A stretch of 64,000 nt of DNA, taken from Sneathiella sp. (GTDB taxonomy: Bacteria; Pseudomonadota; Alphaproteobacteria; Sneathiellales; Sneathiellaceae). This document shows, in pieces, positions 19,183 to 28,473 of the stretch. Position numbers and translations under genes: made by a program. The notes under the pieces are model-generated. The model searched no databases. It was not told the DNA's origin and saw only the letters and a program-made list of their open reading frames with translations. The DNA is taken from the NCBI GenBank assembly GCA_017643685.1, contig JAEPMY010000004.1, positions 1 through 64,000 of the forward strand, written 5' to 3'. Position 1 is the stretch's first letter. Every line of letters begins with the position of its first letter.

Positions 19183-21008
19183 ACGGCTTGTCGGCCAGGT
19201 GCAGAAATACGGCTGCGTGGGAAGGTGACAATACAAGTGGTTCCAACGTCCAGTACACTTTGCAATTCAAAATGCCCCTGATGCATTTCAACAATCAATT
19301 GAACCAAAGTAAGACCGATACCGGTTCCTTCATTGGTGCGGGCGTAAGAGGTTTGCGCCTGCCCAAAACGTGACAAGACCGTAGGGATATCCTTTTCCGC
19401 GATCCCAACACCCGTATCGATAATTTTAATTTGCAGCTCACCTGAGTTAAGAAGGCTGGCACGCACGCTAACGGCACCGCCCGGCTTTGTGAATTTAACC
19501 GCGTTGGAGATCAAATTCACAAAAATCTGTTTCAAACGAGTTTCATCCGCAATCATTGTGGGAAGGTCCGCAGGAACCTCCATATTCAAGCTGACCTCAT
19601 TTTGGTCTGCCCGCACCGACAGCATTCTAAAACTGCTTTGAACAACATCGTGTAGGCGCACTTCCCGCTCATATAGTTGCATTTGGCCGGCTTCAATCTT
19701 TGCCACATCCAAAATGTCGTTAATCACGCGCAACAAATGCTCGCCCGCTGAATGAATGTCGTTGGAATAGTCTTTGTAATTTTCATGACCCAACTTACCA
19801 AATGCCTCGGTTCGAAGAATTTCAGAGAAACCGATCACAGCATTTAAAGGGGTCCGAAGCTCATGACTCATGTTGGCCAAAAACTCTGATTTCGCCCGGT
19901 TGGCAAATTCAGCTTCTTCCTTGGCACGACGAAGATTAATCTCCGCCTTCATCCGTTCATCTACATTGGTGAAAGTGCCCTCATGGAAAAGGATTTCTCC
20001 CTCTTCATTCTTCACTGGATGAGCGTTGATCTCTCCCCAGATCAGCTCTCCATCCTTACGGCGCCAACGATGAACTTCTCCAATCAGCACTTGTCCCTTG
20101 GATAGCAAATCAATGTGCGTTTTCGCGGTGGCTTGATCCACATATACCAACTGACCGAGAGTTTTTTCCTCTGCCATCATTTCTGCAGGACTATCGAAGC
20201 AGAGGATGCTTGCCAATGCAGGATTACAATTCAGCAGCATCCCCTTCCTATCGATTTGCAACACACCTTCAGTGGCATTTTCAAAAAGACGCCTATAGTT
20301 GAGCTCACTTTTCCCGAGTGCCTTCAAATCCTGTTGGCGGCGAAATGCCATGTACAAGAATCCGATTGAAGAGAAAATCGCAAAACCCAAAACAATCATC
20401 ATGTGATTATAGAAACGATCAAGCCTTTGGATTTGGGTGTTCATCTGCTGAACAGAGACGTGGTGGCTATAATCCCTATCCAATTCGATCCGCTCGACCA
20501 ACAAATTCAAGCGCTTCAGGATTTGCTCCATGATTAGCTCTTGATTATCACGAAATCCAATTTTTTGAATGAGATTGATGAAGAGCAAATCTTCTTCCAC
20601 GAAATCCTTGAGAAGTGCAAATTCCTTCATCCGGCCCTCATGTTTATGATCAACGGCAAGGACCCGTTCAGCAGTTGCAATGTCGCCCTGAAATTTAATG
20701 AGTTTCTTTTCAAGCTGCAAAATGACCGACATGGATTCGTCTGGCGTCAGCTCTGCATAATCTTGAAACAAGATCACATAATCCTCAAAAACATTGAGAC
20801 TACGATCAAGGAATTCAGAAATGTAGATGTCAGGCTCAGGCAGTTCTTTTCGAACAACGTCCGACGTTGCTTTTGCATAGTAATAAAGCACACCGACAGA
20901 CAGGATCACAAAGAGCCCAAGTCCCCAGAATATAAAAAATCCCGGATCGCGCCCTTTCACCCTAGATCTCCAAATCGGATTTAGCTTTCGTACTCCCATA
21001 CATATCAC
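19179..21008 (-). CDS. membrane PAS-domain sensor histidine kinase
   Basis: MSHELRTPLNAVIGFSEIL H-box, N-box LISNAVKFTKPGG, GTGIGLTLV; N-terminal TM, PAS region. Confidence 0.92.
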   Translation of the reverse strand: MICMGVRKLNPIWRSRVKGRDPGFFIFWGLGLFVILSVGVLYYYAKATSDVVRKELPEPDIYISEFLDRSLNVFEDYVILFQDYAELTPDESMSVILQLEKKLIKFQGDIATAERVLAVDHKHEGRMKEFALLKDFVEEDLLFINLIQKIGFRDNQELIMEQILKRLNLLVERIELDRDYSHHVSVQQMNTQIQRLDRFYNHMMIVLGFAIFSSIGFLYMAFRRQQDLKALGKSELNYRRLFENATEGVLQIDRKGMLLNCNPALASILCFDSPAEMMAEEKTLGQLVYVDQATAKTHIDLLSKGQVLIGEVHRWRRKDGELIWGEINAHPVKNEEGEILFHEGTFTNVDERMKAEINLRRAKEEAEFANRAKSEFLANMSHELRTPLNAVIGFSEILRTEAFGKLGHENYKDYSNDIHSAGEHLLRVINDILDVAKIEAGQMQLYEREVRLHDVVQSSFRMLSVRADQNEVSLNMEVPADLPTMIADETRLKQIFVNLISNAVKFTKPGGAVSVRASLLNSGELQIKIIDTGVGIAEKDIPTVLSRFGQAQTSYARTNEGTGIGLTLVQLIVEMHQGHFELQSVLDVGTTCIVTFPRSRISAPGRQAV

Positions 21009-21170
21009 TTCAGCAATTGAACCACCGATTACGCCATTAACGCGGCTTTTCTCATAGTTCCGTTAAAACATTTCAATTTTACTAATATTTTGTAGTTGAT
21101 ACGTTTTTTACGCCACATTGGGTCTAAAAATTGCTAAAAATAAGCATGACGTTCAGATGAAAGGGAATAG

Positions 21171-21887
21171 ATGAAAATCTTGCTCCTACCGGGTCTTGAT
21201 GGAACAGGTCATTTATTCAGTCCGCTTGTTCAGCATTTACCCAAACAAAACTGCCAGATTATCCCGCTCCCAACATCAGGGGACCAATCATTTGATCACC
21301 AATTTCAGCATCTGAAAGATCACCTGCCTACAGATGATTTCATCCTATTGGCTGAATCCTTTTCAGGTCCAACCGCTGCAATGCTGGCAGCAAATCCCCC
21401 AGAAAATCTTAAAGGGATAATTTTCGTTGCAACCTTCTTAACCACTCCAAACCGCTTCCTAATTAAGGCCGCGATGACTGTCCCGGTCCCTAAATTGCTA
21501 AACCTGCCGGGCGCGAGGACGTTTCTTAAATATGGATTTTTAAGGCAAAATGAAGATGGAACAGATGAGGTACTGCTTCATCAAACACTGAAAATTCTTG
21601 ATCCGACCCTGATCCACAAGCGATTGATCGCCCTAACGCAGATCCCGAAATTTGATTTCCTCTGCCCCATCCCCGCACTGTATCTACGGGCCACTCACGA
21701 CACCATTGTGCCGGGCAATAAGCAAGCGGTCTTCCGACAGCATTTTCCCAACCTCACAACTAAACCGTTGCAAACCACGCACCTGATTTTGCAAACAAAG
21801 CCAAAACAATGCGCGCTGATAATCAAAGAGTTTATGAGAGAATTGGTGGGCCCGGCAGGACTCGAACCTGCGACCAGACCGTTATGA
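21171..21887 (+). CDS. alpha/beta hydrolase; C-terminus reads antisense into a tRNA gene
   Basis: MKILLLPGLDGTGHLFSPLVQHLP...LLAESFSGPTAA; ORF stays open into the tRNA, giving the tail VGPAGLEPATRPL. Confidence 0.7.
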   Translation: MKILLLPGLDGTGHLFSPLVQHLPKQNCQIIPLPTSGDQSFDHQFQHLKDHLPTDDFILLAESFSGPTAAMLAANPPENLKGIIFVATFLTTPNRFLIKAAMTVPVPKLLNLPGARTFLKYGFLRQNEDGTDEVLLHQTLKILDPTLIHKRLIALTQIPKFDFLCPIPALYLRATHDTIVPGNKQAVFRQHFPNLTTKPLQTTHLILQTKPKQCALIIKEFMRELVGPAGLEPATRPL

Positions 21888-21920
21888 GCGGTCGGCTCTA
21901 ACCAACTGAGCTACAGGCCC
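21844..21920 (-). tRNA. tRNA with CAU anticodon (probable tRNA-Ile2, lysidine type; elongator Met not excluded), CCA encoded
   Basis: GGGCCTGTAGCTCAGTTGGTTAGAGCCGACCGCTCATAACGGTCTGGTCGCAGGTTCGAGTCCTGCCGGGCCCACCA cloverleaf; 7-bp acceptor stem, GGTTCGAGTCC T-arm. Confidence 0.95.
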
Positions 21921-22077
21921 ACCGATGTGCCATGCGGCACAGGTTAAACGCTTATAAAGCGCTTCTGTGACTTATTACCCTGTCCCGAGAAGAGAAGCAA
22001 TTGGCTTCCTGAATATTTGGTGATTTTTTATATTCCCTGTAGGCTGAGCGAAACATAAAAAAAATAAGGGGAGGAAA

Positions 22078-22533
22078 ATGACCCAAATTAACTTCAAACG
22101 GCGCACCAACGGCCATCCTTATGCAAACATCATCCAACGATATTACGACGCCTGTAACACCGGTGATACGGACCTGTTTTTGGAGACGCTGCATCCTGAA
22201 ATGACCCACTATTATGTGGACGCAAAACCGACAGTAGGGCGCGATACACTGATTTCCCGCTGGAAGAAGAGTAACGAGTTGCTCAAAGCGTTCTGGACGA
22301 TGGATCACATCATTGTACAGGATAATGAAGCGGTTATTGAGTGGAGTATGGTCTGGACACCGCCAGACACCCAAAAGGAAGAAATCCTTCGCGGCACTGA
22401 ATGGTACATTTTCGACGGCGATAAAATTTTGGAAATCAGATCATTCCATAACAACCATCGCCGCGCATCCCCAGCTAATCGGGAGCTACAAGGCTATGAT
22501 TATGATGGTCGTGGATATCCTCAGCAGCCATAA
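22078..22533 (+). CDS. NTF2-like/SnoaL-like domain protein
   Basis: 151 aa, IIQRYYDACNTGDTDLFLETLHPEMTHYYVDAKPTVGRDTLISRW; RBS GGGGAGG. Confidence 0.75.
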   Translation: MTQINFKRRTNGHPYANIIQRYYDACNTGDTDLFLETLHPEMTHYYVDAKPTVGRDTLISRWKKSNELLKAFWTMDHIIVQDNEAVIEWSMVWTPPDTQKEEILRGTEWYIFDGDKILEIRSFHNNHRRASPANRELQGYDYDGRGYPQQP

Positions 22534-22562
22534 AAAAAAGCGGCCAGATGGCCGCTTTTCAT
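22533..22562. terminator. bidirectional terminator
   Basis: AAAAAAAAGCGGCC-AGAT-GGCCGCTTTT between convergent genes. Confidence 0.8.
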
Positions 22563-22578
22563 TTCTTGTTCCGAGACA

Positions 22579-24612
22579 TCAGGTATCCAGGAAGCTCCGC
22601 AGTTTACGAGAGCGGCTTGGATGCTTCAATTTACGAAGTGCTTTCGCCTCAATCTGACGAATACGTTCACGTGTAACGGAGAACTGCTGACCAACCTCTT
22701 CCAAAGTGTGGTCAGTGTTCATACCGATACCAAACCGCATCCGCAGGACCCGCTCTTCACGTGGCGTCAAAGATGCCAGAACGCGAGTTGTCGTCTCCCG
22801 AAGGTTAGACTGAATCGCAGCATCAAGTGGCTGAACCGCATTTTCGTCCTGAATAAAGTCACCAAGGTGGCTATCTTCCTCGTCCCCAATTGGGGTTTCA
22901 AGGCTAATCGGCTCTTTGGCGATTTTCATCACTTTGCGAACTTTCTCAAGCGGCATACCCAACTTGACAGCAAGCTCCTCAGGTGTTGGCTCCCGTCCAA
23001 TTTCGTGCAGCATCTGACGGCTTGTCCGAACCAGCTTATTGATCGTTTCGATCATATGGACTGGGATACGAATTGTCCGTGCCTGATCCGCAATGGAGCG
23101 AGTAATCGCCTGACGGATCCACCATGTCGCATAAGTGGAGAATTTGTAACCACGGCGATATTCAAACTTATCAACCGCCTTCATCAGGCCGATGTTACCT
23201 TCCTGAATAAGGTCAAGGAACTGAAGCCCGCGGTTTGTATATTTCTTCGCGATAGAAATCACCAAACGCAGGTTCGCCTCAACCATTTCTTTCTTGGCGC
23301 GGCTTGCTTCACGTTCGCCTGTCTGAACGGTACTTACGATGCGGCGGAATTCTGTCATTGGCATACCAAACTCAGAAGAAATCTTGATGATCTCACTCCG
23401 AATTTCGTTAATGCCCTCTTCCTCTTTATTGGTGAAGTCGGCCCAGCCTTTAGCTTTCAGCTTGGAGACTTTCTCAATCCATCCTGGCTCCAGCTCGGAA
23501 CCGAAGTAGTTTTCGAGGAAACTAGCCCGAGACACTTTGTGACGCTCTGCCAAGCGCAGCAGTTTGCCTTCAAGGCTCATCAAGCGGCGGTTAATACCGT
23601 ACAACTGGTCGACCAGCGCCTCGATGCGGTTGTTGGTCAAATGAACATCGTCCATCAACTTAACCAACTCACCTTTTAACTTTTCATACTTCTTCTCCTG
23701 CGCTTTTGGAATAACTTCATCTTCCAGCGCTGCATTCAGGCGAGCTTCCTGCAATTTATGGAGTTTCTTGTATGTTTTCGCAATCTCGTCAAAACGCTCA
23801 AAAACCTGTGGTTTCAGCGTTTCTTCCAAAGCAGCGAGAGACATGGTGTTTTCTTCGGCATCGTCACCATCGTCGTCATCGTCTTCTTCACGATTTACTG
23901 GATTGCCTTCTTCATCATACTCTTCTTCAGACTCATTCTCACTGTCGTCGTCATCAAGACCGGCCGCTGGAAGATCGTCTTCGCTTTCTTCATCATAGCC
24001 TTCTTGCAACGCTTTTTCAGCAGCGGCGCCAGCACCGTAAGTGGCGTCCAGATCAATCACATCACGCAGCAGAAGTTGCTCTTGCAACATCAACTCACGC
24101 CAGTTCAGGATCGCCCGAATAGTCAGTGGACTTTCACAGATCGCGCCGATCATCTTGCCGCGGCCAGCTTCGATCCGCTTGGCGATGGCAATCTCACCTT
24201 CACGAGAAAGCAGCTCAACGGTGCCCATTTCCCGCAGGTACATCCGCACGGGATCATCCGTCCGGTCACCAGTCGTTGTCGCCTTTTCTGGCGCTTTCTC
24301 TACCGGTGCATCGTTATCATCATCGTCGTCGTCATCGTCGTTGGAGTTACCAGCATCTTCGCCAGCTTCTTCATTTTCAACAACATTGATACCCATCTCT
24401 GATAGCAGCGACATGGTATCTTCAATTTGCTCAGATGACATCTGGTCTTGCGGCAAAACCTCGTTCAGTTCATCGAACGTGACGAAGCCTTTTTCCTTCG
24501 CCTTGGCCAGCATTTTTTTAACTGCCGCCTGCGAGGCATCAATCAAAGGGCTATCGGGAGCATCTTCTCTCTGATCAGTTGCTTCTGAAGCCTCTGCGCC
24601 TTTAAGTGCCAT
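22579..24612 (-). CDS. rpoD: RNA polymerase primary sigma factor RpoD
   Basis: [34 protein letters not shown], region 4 [41 protein letters not shown]. Confidence 0.97.
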   Translation of the reverse strand: MALKGAEASEATDQREDAPDSPLIDASQAAVKKMLAKAKEKGFVTFDELNEVLPQDQMSSEQIEDTMSLLSEMGINVVENEEAGEDAGNSNDDDDDDDDNDAPVEKAPEKATTTGDRTDDPVRMYLREMGTVELLSREGEIAIAKRIEAGRGKMIGAICESPLTIRAILNWRELMLQEQLLLRDVIDLDATYGAGAAAEKALQEGYDEESEDDLPAAGLDDDDSENESEEEYDEEGNPVNREEDDDDDGDDAEENTMSLAALEETLKPQVFERFDEIAKTYKKLHKLQEARLNAALEDEVIPKAQEKKYEKLKGELVKLMDDVHLTNNRIEALVDQLYGINRRLMSLEGKLLRLAERHKVSRASFLENYFGSELEPGWIEKVSKLKAKGWADFTNKEEEGINEIRSEIIKISSEFGMPMTEFRRIVSTVQTGEREASRAKKEMVEANLRLVISIAKKYTNRGLQFLDLIQEGNIGLMKAVDKFEYRRGYKFSTYATWWIRQAITRSIADQARTIRIPVHMIETINKLVRTSRQMLHEIGREPTPEELAVKLGMPLEKVRKVMKIAKEPISLETPIGDEEDSHLGDFIQDENAVQPLDAAIQSNLRETTTRVLASLTPREERVLRMRFGIGMNTDHTLEEVGQQFSVTRERIRQIEAKALRKLKHPSRSRKLRSFLDT

Positions 24613-24679
24613 ATAGATATTACTCCTGGGTTTCCGCTTTTCCGCCTTCCCCTAAGACGTAAAAGGGATCAATTCCTGA

Positions 24680-26569
24680 TTAAAAGCCGCTACTGCGACC
24701 AGATGCGACGCCATAACCGTCAAGATCCGCTTCATTCCCTTCGGCTTCGCGCAAAGCCTTCTGTGCCATTTTTAAGCGGTCGAGGTTTTCTGACGTCAAA
24801 TCTTCTCCTAATAATTTTTCCGCTAACTCAACTTCGTCTTGCAGCAGTTTCCGTTTTCGGCGCGCAAGTAGATGTCGCCACCCCTGACGTGCATCTTCGA
24901 ACGCTGCGTCTTTCCCTGCAAACCAATCCAGATCTCCCTGCGCCGATTTCTCGAGCTCACCAATCTGCTGAGAAAATCCTCGCTGGTTTAAGTGGTGCTT
25001 TAACCCCTCTTCGTCAAGATCTGATTCGGAAGAGGCAATTTCTATGATTGCACGATGCACCCTGTCAAGCGCTGGTGAAGTCAGGCGAAGTGCCGCAAAT
25101 TCATCAAACTCATTTTCGAGGATTTTTGGGTGATTTATCACGGTTAGAACCAATAAATCACCGCCGCGCCCGTCTCCGCCCCTCTGCGGATTTGAAGAAC
25201 GCAGTTGGCGTTTCTGACCATTAAATCCGCTTTGATTCGCGAATCGCTTATTTTGATTCGCTTTTTTATCCGATTTCTTAAAACCGGAATACGACTGCCG
25301 AGACTGCCGCCCCCACTCCCACAGACGGTTTTTGAAATAACGCTGATAATAATTTTGGACGGTCCCATCTTGAATTTGCGCAACCACCTGACCGAGCGAA
25401 GCCTCCAGCGCGGCTTTCTGCTCTGGCGTCTCAAGCGCGCGACCTTCCAATTCCCTCTCCCACAATAGATCAGAAAGTGGTTTCGCTTGAGCCAGCAAGT
25501 CTTGCATCGCTTGCGCCCCTTGGGATTTCAGCAAATCATCAGGATCCTGCCCATCAGGCAGTAAAACAAAACGAAGCGAATGGCCGGGTTTTAGCAACGG
25601 CAGCGCCCGCTCAGCCGCCCGTCCGGCGGCGCGAATACCGGCCGCATCACCATCCAGACATAAAACCGGCTCTGGAGCCATTTTCCAAAGGATCTGAAGT
25701 TGTTCCTCTGTGACCGCGGTGCCAAGTGGTGCCACCGCATGCTCAAACCCAAAAGAGGCGAGCGCAATCACATCCATATAACCTTCGGCCACGAGGATCT
25801 GCCCCGCGTCAAACGCCTTAGGCCGTGCGTTCGCCATGTTATACAGCACCCGCCCTTTATGGAATAAAGGCGTATCGGGGGAATTAAGGTATTTTGCGGG
25901 CGCATCGCCGAGCGCCCGTCCCCCGAAGGCAATTACACGGCCACGTGCATCCGTGATCGGGAACATGAGACGGTCTCGAAACCGATCATAAGTATCTCGC
26001 CCATCGTCAGGTTTAATAATGAGCCCAGCTTCAAGCAGCAACGCTTCAGGAATTTTCCGCGACAGCATGGCCTCTTTTAAAGCCGTGCGAGAATTAGGAG
26101 CAAATCCCAATCGAAAGAACTTCTGCGCCTCCAAATTCATTTGGCGGTTTTCAAGATATTGCCGCGCATGCAATCCGCTTTGAGTGGAAAGCTGGGCGGT
26201 GTACCATTGGGCGGCAGCTTCCATAACCTCATGAAGGGTCGCAGATTTTTCACGCCTGGCGCGTTCTTGCGGACGCTCCACCGGCATTTGCATCCCCGCC
26301 ATGTCGGCAAGACGCTCTATCGCTTCTCTGAAATTCAGGCCTTCGGTTTGCTTAACAAACTCGACCTGATCTCCATGTGCCCCGCATCCGAAGCAATGGT
26401 AGAAGCCTTTTTCCTCATTTACAGTGAAAGACGGCGTTTTTTCGTTATGAAATGGACATAAACCGCTAAACTCGCGCCCTTTTTTAACAAGCTTTGTTCG
26501 CCGTCCGATAAGCTCGCTCAGACTGACCCGATTTCTAATCTCATCCAGAAATTGTGGCGGGAAAGCCAT
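24680..26569 (-). CDS. dnaG: DNA primase
   Basis: Zinc finger CPFHNEKTPSFTVNEEKGFYHCFGCGAHGD; TOPRIM VAEGYMDVIALASFG. Upstream of rpoD as in the macromolecular synthesis operon. Confidence 0.97.
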   Translation of the reverse strand: MAFPPQFLDEIRNRVSLSELIGRRTKLVKKGREFSGLCPFHNEKTPSFTVNEEKGFYHCFGCGAHGDQVEFVKQTEGLNFREAIERLADMAGMQMPVERPQERARREKSATLHEVMEAAAQWYTAQLSTQSGLHARQYLENRQMNLEAQKFFRLGFAPNSRTALKEAMLSRKIPEALLLEAGLIIKPDDGRDTYDRFRDRLMFPITDARGRVIAFGGRALGDAPAKYLNSPDTPLFHKGRVLYNMANARPKAFDAGQILVAEGYMDVIALASFGFEHAVAPLGTAVTEEQLQILWKMAPEPVLCLDGDAAGIRAAGRAAERALPLLKPGHSLRFVLLPDGQDPDDLLKSQGAQAMQDLLAQAKPLSDLLWERELEGRALETPEQKAALEASLGQVVAQIQDGTVQNYYQRYFKNRLWEWGRQSRQSYSGFKKSDKKANQNKRFANQSGFNGQKRQLRSSNPQRGGDGRGGDLLVLTVINHPKILENEFDEFAALRLTSPALDRVHRAIIEIASSESDLDEEGLKHHLNQRGFSQQIGELEKSAQGDLDWFAGKDAAFEDARQGWRHLLARRKRKLLQDEVELAEKLLGEDLTSENLDRLKMAQKALREAEGNEADLDGYGVASGRSSGF

Positions 26570-26591
26570 TATTTACCTCTGTCCAAGGAAA

Positions 26592-26612
26592 GGGGCGAGG
26601 ATTATCTCGCCC
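26592..26612 (-). terminator. stem-loop downstream of YqeY gene
   Basis: GGGGCGAG-GATTAT-CTCGCCCC, on minus strand followed by TTTCCTT. Confidence 0.5.
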
Positions 26613-26624
26613 CAAGTTTCAAGT

Positions 26625-27083
26625 TCAAGCGCTCAGTGCTGCTTTGACCAGCCCGCTTGCTTTGGCAAAATCCATGCGTCCTGTGTATTTATCTTTCAGA
26701 GCGCCCATGGTTTTACCCATGTCTTTCAAACCTTCAGCACCAATCTCACCGATTGTGTTCTGAATGGCTTCTTTCATCTCGGCTTCATCAAACTGCTTTG
26801 GCAGGAAATCAGAGATGATTTCAATCTCGTCTTGTTCGGCCTGCGCCAGATCGTCCCGACCGCCTTCTTTATAGGCAACAATTGAATCTCTGCGTTGGCG
26901 CACCATAGTTGTGAGCATCTGAAGAATTTCAGTATCACTGATTCCTTCATCAGAGCCTCCCTCCCGTGCAGCAATATCACGATCGTGGAGCGTTGCTGAA
27001 ATCAATCTCAAAGTGGAGAGTTTCCGCTTATCTTTTGATTTCATGGCCTCTTTTAAAGAGTCCTTAAGTTGAGTACGTAGCAT
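26625..27083 (-). CDS. GatB/YqeY domain-containing protein
   Basis: MLRTQLKDSLKEAMKSKDKRKLSTLRLISATLHDRDIAAR; YqeY family, adjacent to dnaG/rpoD. Confidence 0.93.
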   Translation of the reverse strand: MLRTQLKDSLKEAMKSKDKRKLSTLRLISATLHDRDIAAREGGSDEGISDTEILQMLTTMVRQRRDSIVAYKEGGRDDLAQAEQDEIEIISDFLPKQFDEAEMKEAIQNTIGEIGAEGLKDMGKTMGALKDKYTGRMDFAKASGLVKAALSA

Positions 27084-27201
27084 ATTCCTACAAATTCGTT
27101 ATGAAACAAAGGAGCCATACTAACCGAAGCCATTCCGATAAGCAATCAAAATAATTTCCGTAAGTCATTGATTTTAAAGAGAAATTTACAACATCTATTA
27201 C

Positions 27202-27230
27202 TTGACGCTGAAACATCTTTCCCCTATTGT
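27202..27230 (+). promoter_or_regulatory. candidate sigma70 promoter of carAB
   Basis: TTGACG-17 nt-TATTGT, about 68 bp upstream of the carA ATG. Confidence 0.55.
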
Positions 27231-27297
27231 CGCGTTCCAATATTTCAATGGCGGAAGGAATGAGGTCCAGCGATTATCGCAGGGGGCCCCTATAGGC

Positions 27298-28473
27298 ATG
27301 TCTAAATCAAACTATGTATCACATATTCATGAACCACGGACAGCGACCGCAGTTCTGGTTCTGGCAGATGGCTCAGTCTTTCACGGATTTGGTATTGGTC
27401 GCGAAGGCGAAACTGTTGGGGAGGTTTGTTTCAACACCTCAATGACAGGATATCAGGAAAGTCTGACGGACCCCTCTTTTGCGGGGCAAATGATCACCTT
27501 TACATTCCCTCACATCGGTAACGTCGGATTTAATGACGAAGATGTTGAAACAAGTGGGGTTGCTGCAAACGGCCTGATCGTTAAAGCGGATATCACAGAG
27601 CCAGCCAACTGGCGAGCCGCCGGGCATCTGGACAGCTGGCTGAAAGATCGCGACCTGCTTGGGATTTCTGGCATTGATACACGACGATTAACACATGTCA
27701 TCCGCGAAAGCGGTGCCCCGAACGGCATCATTGCCCATAATAAAGAGGGCAAGTTTGATCTGGATGACCTCAAAAAGAAAGCTGCTGATTGGCCGGGGCT
27801 TGAAGGTATGGACCTTGCCATCAAGGTATCTTGCAAAGAGCCTTATAAATGGAACCAGACAAGCTGGGCCATCAAGGAAGGTTTTGGGGAACAAAGCGCA
27901 CCCAAACGGCATATCGTTGCCGTTGACTACGGGGTGAAGCGCAATATCCTACGGTGCCTGGCAGATCATGATTGTGACATTACGGTTGTCCCTGCAAACA
28001 GCAGCTTCGAAGACATTATGTCTCATAATCCTGATGGCATTTTCCTCTCCAACGGTCCGGGGGATCCGGCCGCAACCGGAGAATATGCAGTTCCAGTGAT
28101 TAAAAAATGCGTTGAAAGTGGCGTCCCAACTTTTGGAATTTGCCTCGGCCATCAGATGCTTGCCATTGCGGTCGGTGCGGAAACCATGAAGATGCAACAA
28201 GGTCACCGCGGCGCCAACCAGCCGGTTAAAGACATAACCACAAGCAAGGTTGAAATCACCTCCCAGAACCATGGATTTGTGGTGAAACGTGAGAGCTTGC
28301 CGGAAGGTGTAACCGAAACCCATAAATCTCTATTCGATGGAGTTGTGGAAGGCATTGCCCTTGATGGCAAACCTGTTTTCTCGGTTCAATATCACCCAGA
28401 AGCTAGCCCAGGCCCACAAGACAGTTATTACCTTTTCAAACGCTTTGTAGATATGGTGGACGCCAATGCCTAA
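27298..28473 (+). CDS. carA: carbamoyl-phosphate synthase small subunit
   Basis: [20 protein letters not shown]...[19 protein letters not shown]; start trimmed from 27202 to ATG 27298. Confidence 0.96.
   Translation: MSKSNYVSHIHEPRTATAVLVLADGSVFHGFGIGREGETVGEVCFNTSMTGYQESLTDPSFAGQMITFTFPHIGNVGFNDEDVETSGVAANGLIVKADITEPANWRAAGHLDSWLKDRDLLGISGIDTRRLTHVIRESGAPNGIIAHNKEGKFDLDDLKKKAADWPGLEGMDLAIKVSCKEPYKWNQTSWAIKEGFGEQSAPKRHIVAVDYGVKRNILRCLADHDCDITVVPANSSFEDIMSHNPDGIFLSNGPGDPAATGEYAVPVIKKCVESGVPTFGICLGHQMLAIAVGAETMKMQQGHRGANQPVKDITTSKVEITSQNHGFVVKRESLPEGVTETHKSLFDGVVEGIALDGKPVFSVQYHPEASPGPQDSYYLFKRFVDMVDANA

Noticed and set aside
22621-24402. Large + strand ORFs (352, 214, 177 aa) opposite rpoD
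   Set aside because: Antisense shadow ORFs; composition mirrors the acidic repeats of rpoD.
27202-27297. N-terminal extension of carA
   Set aside because: The TTG start codon coincides with a TTGACG -35 box; homology starts after ATG 27298.
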